Shown: in pieces, positions 5,799 to 6,692 of the stretch
Layout: each line of letters begins with the position of its first letter
Numbering within the stretch: the first letter of the stretch is position 1
Source of the DNA: Azospirillum brasilense
Lineage (GTDB): Bacteria > Pseudomonadota > Alphaproteobacteria > Rickettsiales > UBA3002
DNA length: 6,692 nt
Assembly (NCBI GenBank): GCA_003241645.1
Contig: QFOX01000086.1
Span: forward strand, 1 to 6,692
Direction: 5' to 3'
Translations under genes and position numbers: made by a program
The notes under the pieces: generated by a model
The model's input: the letters and a program-made list of their open reading frames with translations, nothing else
The model's database searches: none
What the model was told of the DNA's origin: nothing

Positions 5799-5999
5799 AT
5801 GACCGACCCCCAACATACCCTGCTTACCCGCACCGAAGCGGCTGCCTTCCTTGGCGTATCGAAAGGCACCTTGGAAGTGTGGGCCTGCACCAAACGCTAT
5901 CCCCTTCCCTATGTGAAGGTCGGTCGTTTGGTGAAGTATCGCCTGACCGACCTGCAAGCCTTCATCGTGGCCCGCACGGTAGGTCATGCCGCAGAATAA
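5799..5999 (+). CDS. AlpA/excisionase-like HTH DNA-binding protein
   Basis: A 66-residue protein made almost wholly of one MerR/AlpA-type winged helix-turn-helix (the HTH_17 class seen in excisionases). LLTRTEAAAFLGVSKGTLEVW (about residues 8-28) is the HTH, YPLPYVKVGRLVKYR is the wing, and LTDLQAFIVAR the closing helix. Such proteins beside tyrosine integrases usually act as recombination directionality factors, transcriptional activators of int, or both. An ATG at 5787 would add four residues but lacks a ribosome site; the ATG at 5799 has GGAGA 5 nt upstream, the same layout as the integrase. Its stop overlaps the next gene by 14 nt, so the two are co-translated. The repeats just upstream are the obvious candidate binding sites. 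Fold is clear; whether it drives excision, transcription or both is inferred. Confidence 0.85.
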   Translation: MTDPQHTLLTRTEAAAFLGVSKGTLEVWACTKRYPLPYVKVGRLVKYRLTDLQAFIVARTVGHAAE

Positions 6000-6396
6000 A
6001 CAGCCAGCAAAGCGCCGCACCTACAACACCCGGCTCATCCGCCAGCACCATAGCTACACGGCGCAGGAGGTTGCCGACCGTTTCGGCCTTCACAAGAACG
6101 CGGTGCTGAACTGGGTGAAGCAAGGGCTAACCACCATCGACGGGAAGCGACCGCTGCTTATCCATGGCTCCGACCTTATCGCCTTCTTGAACGGTCGGCA
6201 GACGGAGCGAAAGAAGCCCTGCAAGCCGGACGAGTTTTACTGCTGCAAGTGCCGCCATCCTCGCCCGGTGTGGGAGCGGGTGCTGGATTTAACGCAGCTT
6301 AAACCTGGGCAATGGCTGGCACGCGGATTGTGCGCTGTGTGCAGCACGCGCATGCAGCGGATTTATCGCGGCCATAATAGAGAGCAAAAGATATAG
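5986..6396 (+). CDS. HTH protein with C-terminal zinc ribbon, overlapping the excisionase-like gene
   Basis: A 136-residue protein with two parts. Residues ~17-70 contain a helix-turn-helix (YTAQEVADRFGLHKNAVLNW at 24-43, then KQGLTTIDGKRPLLIHGSDL and a closing helix IAFLNGR). Residues ~79-120 hold paired cysteines C86-x2-C89 and C116-x2-C119, plus C79 and C87, a pattern expected for a zinc ribbon. The N and C termini are basic, consistent with nucleic-acid binding. The ATG at 5986 follows GGTAGGT and lies inside the 3' end of the preceding gene, so expression is coupled. The HTH resembles that of the preceding small protein in logic (TAQEVADRF versus TRTEAAAFL), and the pair may have arisen by duplication followed by gain of the metal domain. 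A role as an element regulator is inferred; I know no named homologue. Confidence 0.8.
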   Translation: MPQNKQPAKRRTYNTRLIRQHHSYTAQEVADRFGLHKNAVLNWVKQGLTTIDGKRPLLIHGSDLIAFLNGRQTERKKPCKPDEFYCCKCRHPRPVWERVLDLTQLKPGQWLARGLCAVCSTRMQRIYRGHNREQKI

Positions 6397-6692
6397 ACCC
6401 AACAATTGCTAACCCAAGAAGAACAAATCCGGCAATTTTTGTATTTCTTTCAATACGTTGACGACGATTCTCACGCTCCTTATACCACTAAAACAATTCA
6501 ACAAAATGGACATTAGTACTTCATCAGTCCCAGAGTTATCATTCTCACTCGTATTATGTACTGTAGCAGTAGTGGGTTGTCAGAACTCATGAAAATTATC
6601 ATCCCAATTCTACAATATATTTGACTAAAAGGACAAATAGGACACTATCAGTACGTCTTCTGCTTTTGATGTGCTGGCGACATTGCGGCGCG
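6397..6692. other. AT-rich terminal stretch with no convincing gene
   Basis: After the zinc-ribbon gene the base composition shifts sharply to AT-rich. No long open frame is present on either strand. A 28-codon plus-strand frame (6506-6592) lacks a ribosome site and is probably chance. A start-less minus-strand frame ending at 6299 encodes a membrane-helix-like segment at about 6370-6434. AGGACA is repeated at 6630-6635 and 6639-6644 after a TTGACT at 6621-6626, which could be a -35 element, but no matching -10 is clear. No terminator hairpin, tRNA or att copy is visible. It may be upstream control DNA for the next gene or an old recombination scar. Confidence 0.5.

Larger units (their letters stand above)
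3187..6692 (+). mobile_element. Integrated genetic element in tRNA-fMet (one end; extends past right edge)
   Basis: The element starts at or inside the tRNA-fMet fragment and continues past the right edge. Support comes from the truncated tRNA, the adjacent full-length tyrosine integrase, the short repeats between them, two small HTH proteins of excisionase/regulator type, and a gene of no recognised family. All its genes lie on the plus strand, opposite to the left-hand operon. No phage structural, plasmid conjugation or transposase genes are visible here, so it could be a genomic island, phage satellite or prophage end. The second attachment site and the intact tRNA are outside the window, so neither the size nor the cargo can be stated. 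Confidence 0.65.

Noticed and set aside
6506..6592. 28-codon plus-strand frame with a hydrophobic C-terminal stretch
   Set aside because: No ribosome site or recognisable family; a frame of this length is expected by chance in AT-rich sequence.

Overview
The window joins two unrelated blocks at a fragment of an initiator tRNA gene near position 3140-3186. GC-rich coding DNA, a proteobacterial-type initiator tRNA 3' half, and the gene families present all suggest a proteobacterium; I cannot fix class or genus from the sequence alone.

Left block (1-2995, all minus strand, read from 2995 down to 1): a tight four-gene operon. In transcription order it encodes a 'thermostable hemolysin' family protein (239 aa), an acyl-adenylate-forming AMP-binding enzyme (453 aa), a TenA/PqqC/heme-oxygenase-like putative non-heme iron oxidase (223 aa), and the first 96 residues of a short-chain dehydrogenase/reductase that runs off the left edge. 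Every junction overlaps (7, 29 and 11 nt), which implies coupled translation and a shared job. An acyl activator, a candidate acyl transferase, an iron oxidase and a reductase together look more like a small-molecule or lipid-modification pathway than a toxin locus. A pair of CCTGAAC direct repeats 11 bp apart precedes the operon and is a candidate response-regulator box.

Junction (3140-3334): on the minus strand, 3186-3140 matches the anticodon loop through CCA of initiator tRNA-fMet, but the 5' half of the tRNA is absent. This is the usual scar of a tyrosine-recombinase element inserted in a tRNA gene. Between it and the integrase are several short direct and inverted repeats that look like integrase arm sites.

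Right block (about 3187-6692, plus strand): one end of an integrated element. It carries a complete P4-type tyrosine integrase, an unrecognised 375-aa protein with a duplicated N-terminal PPWETE motif, a repeat-rich 100-bp intergenic region, a small AlpA/excisionase-like HTH protein, and an overlapping 136-aa HTH plus zinc-ribbon protein. The last ~300 bp are AT-rich and hold no convincing gene. The intact tRNA and the far attachment site are not in the window, so the cargo of the element is unseen.
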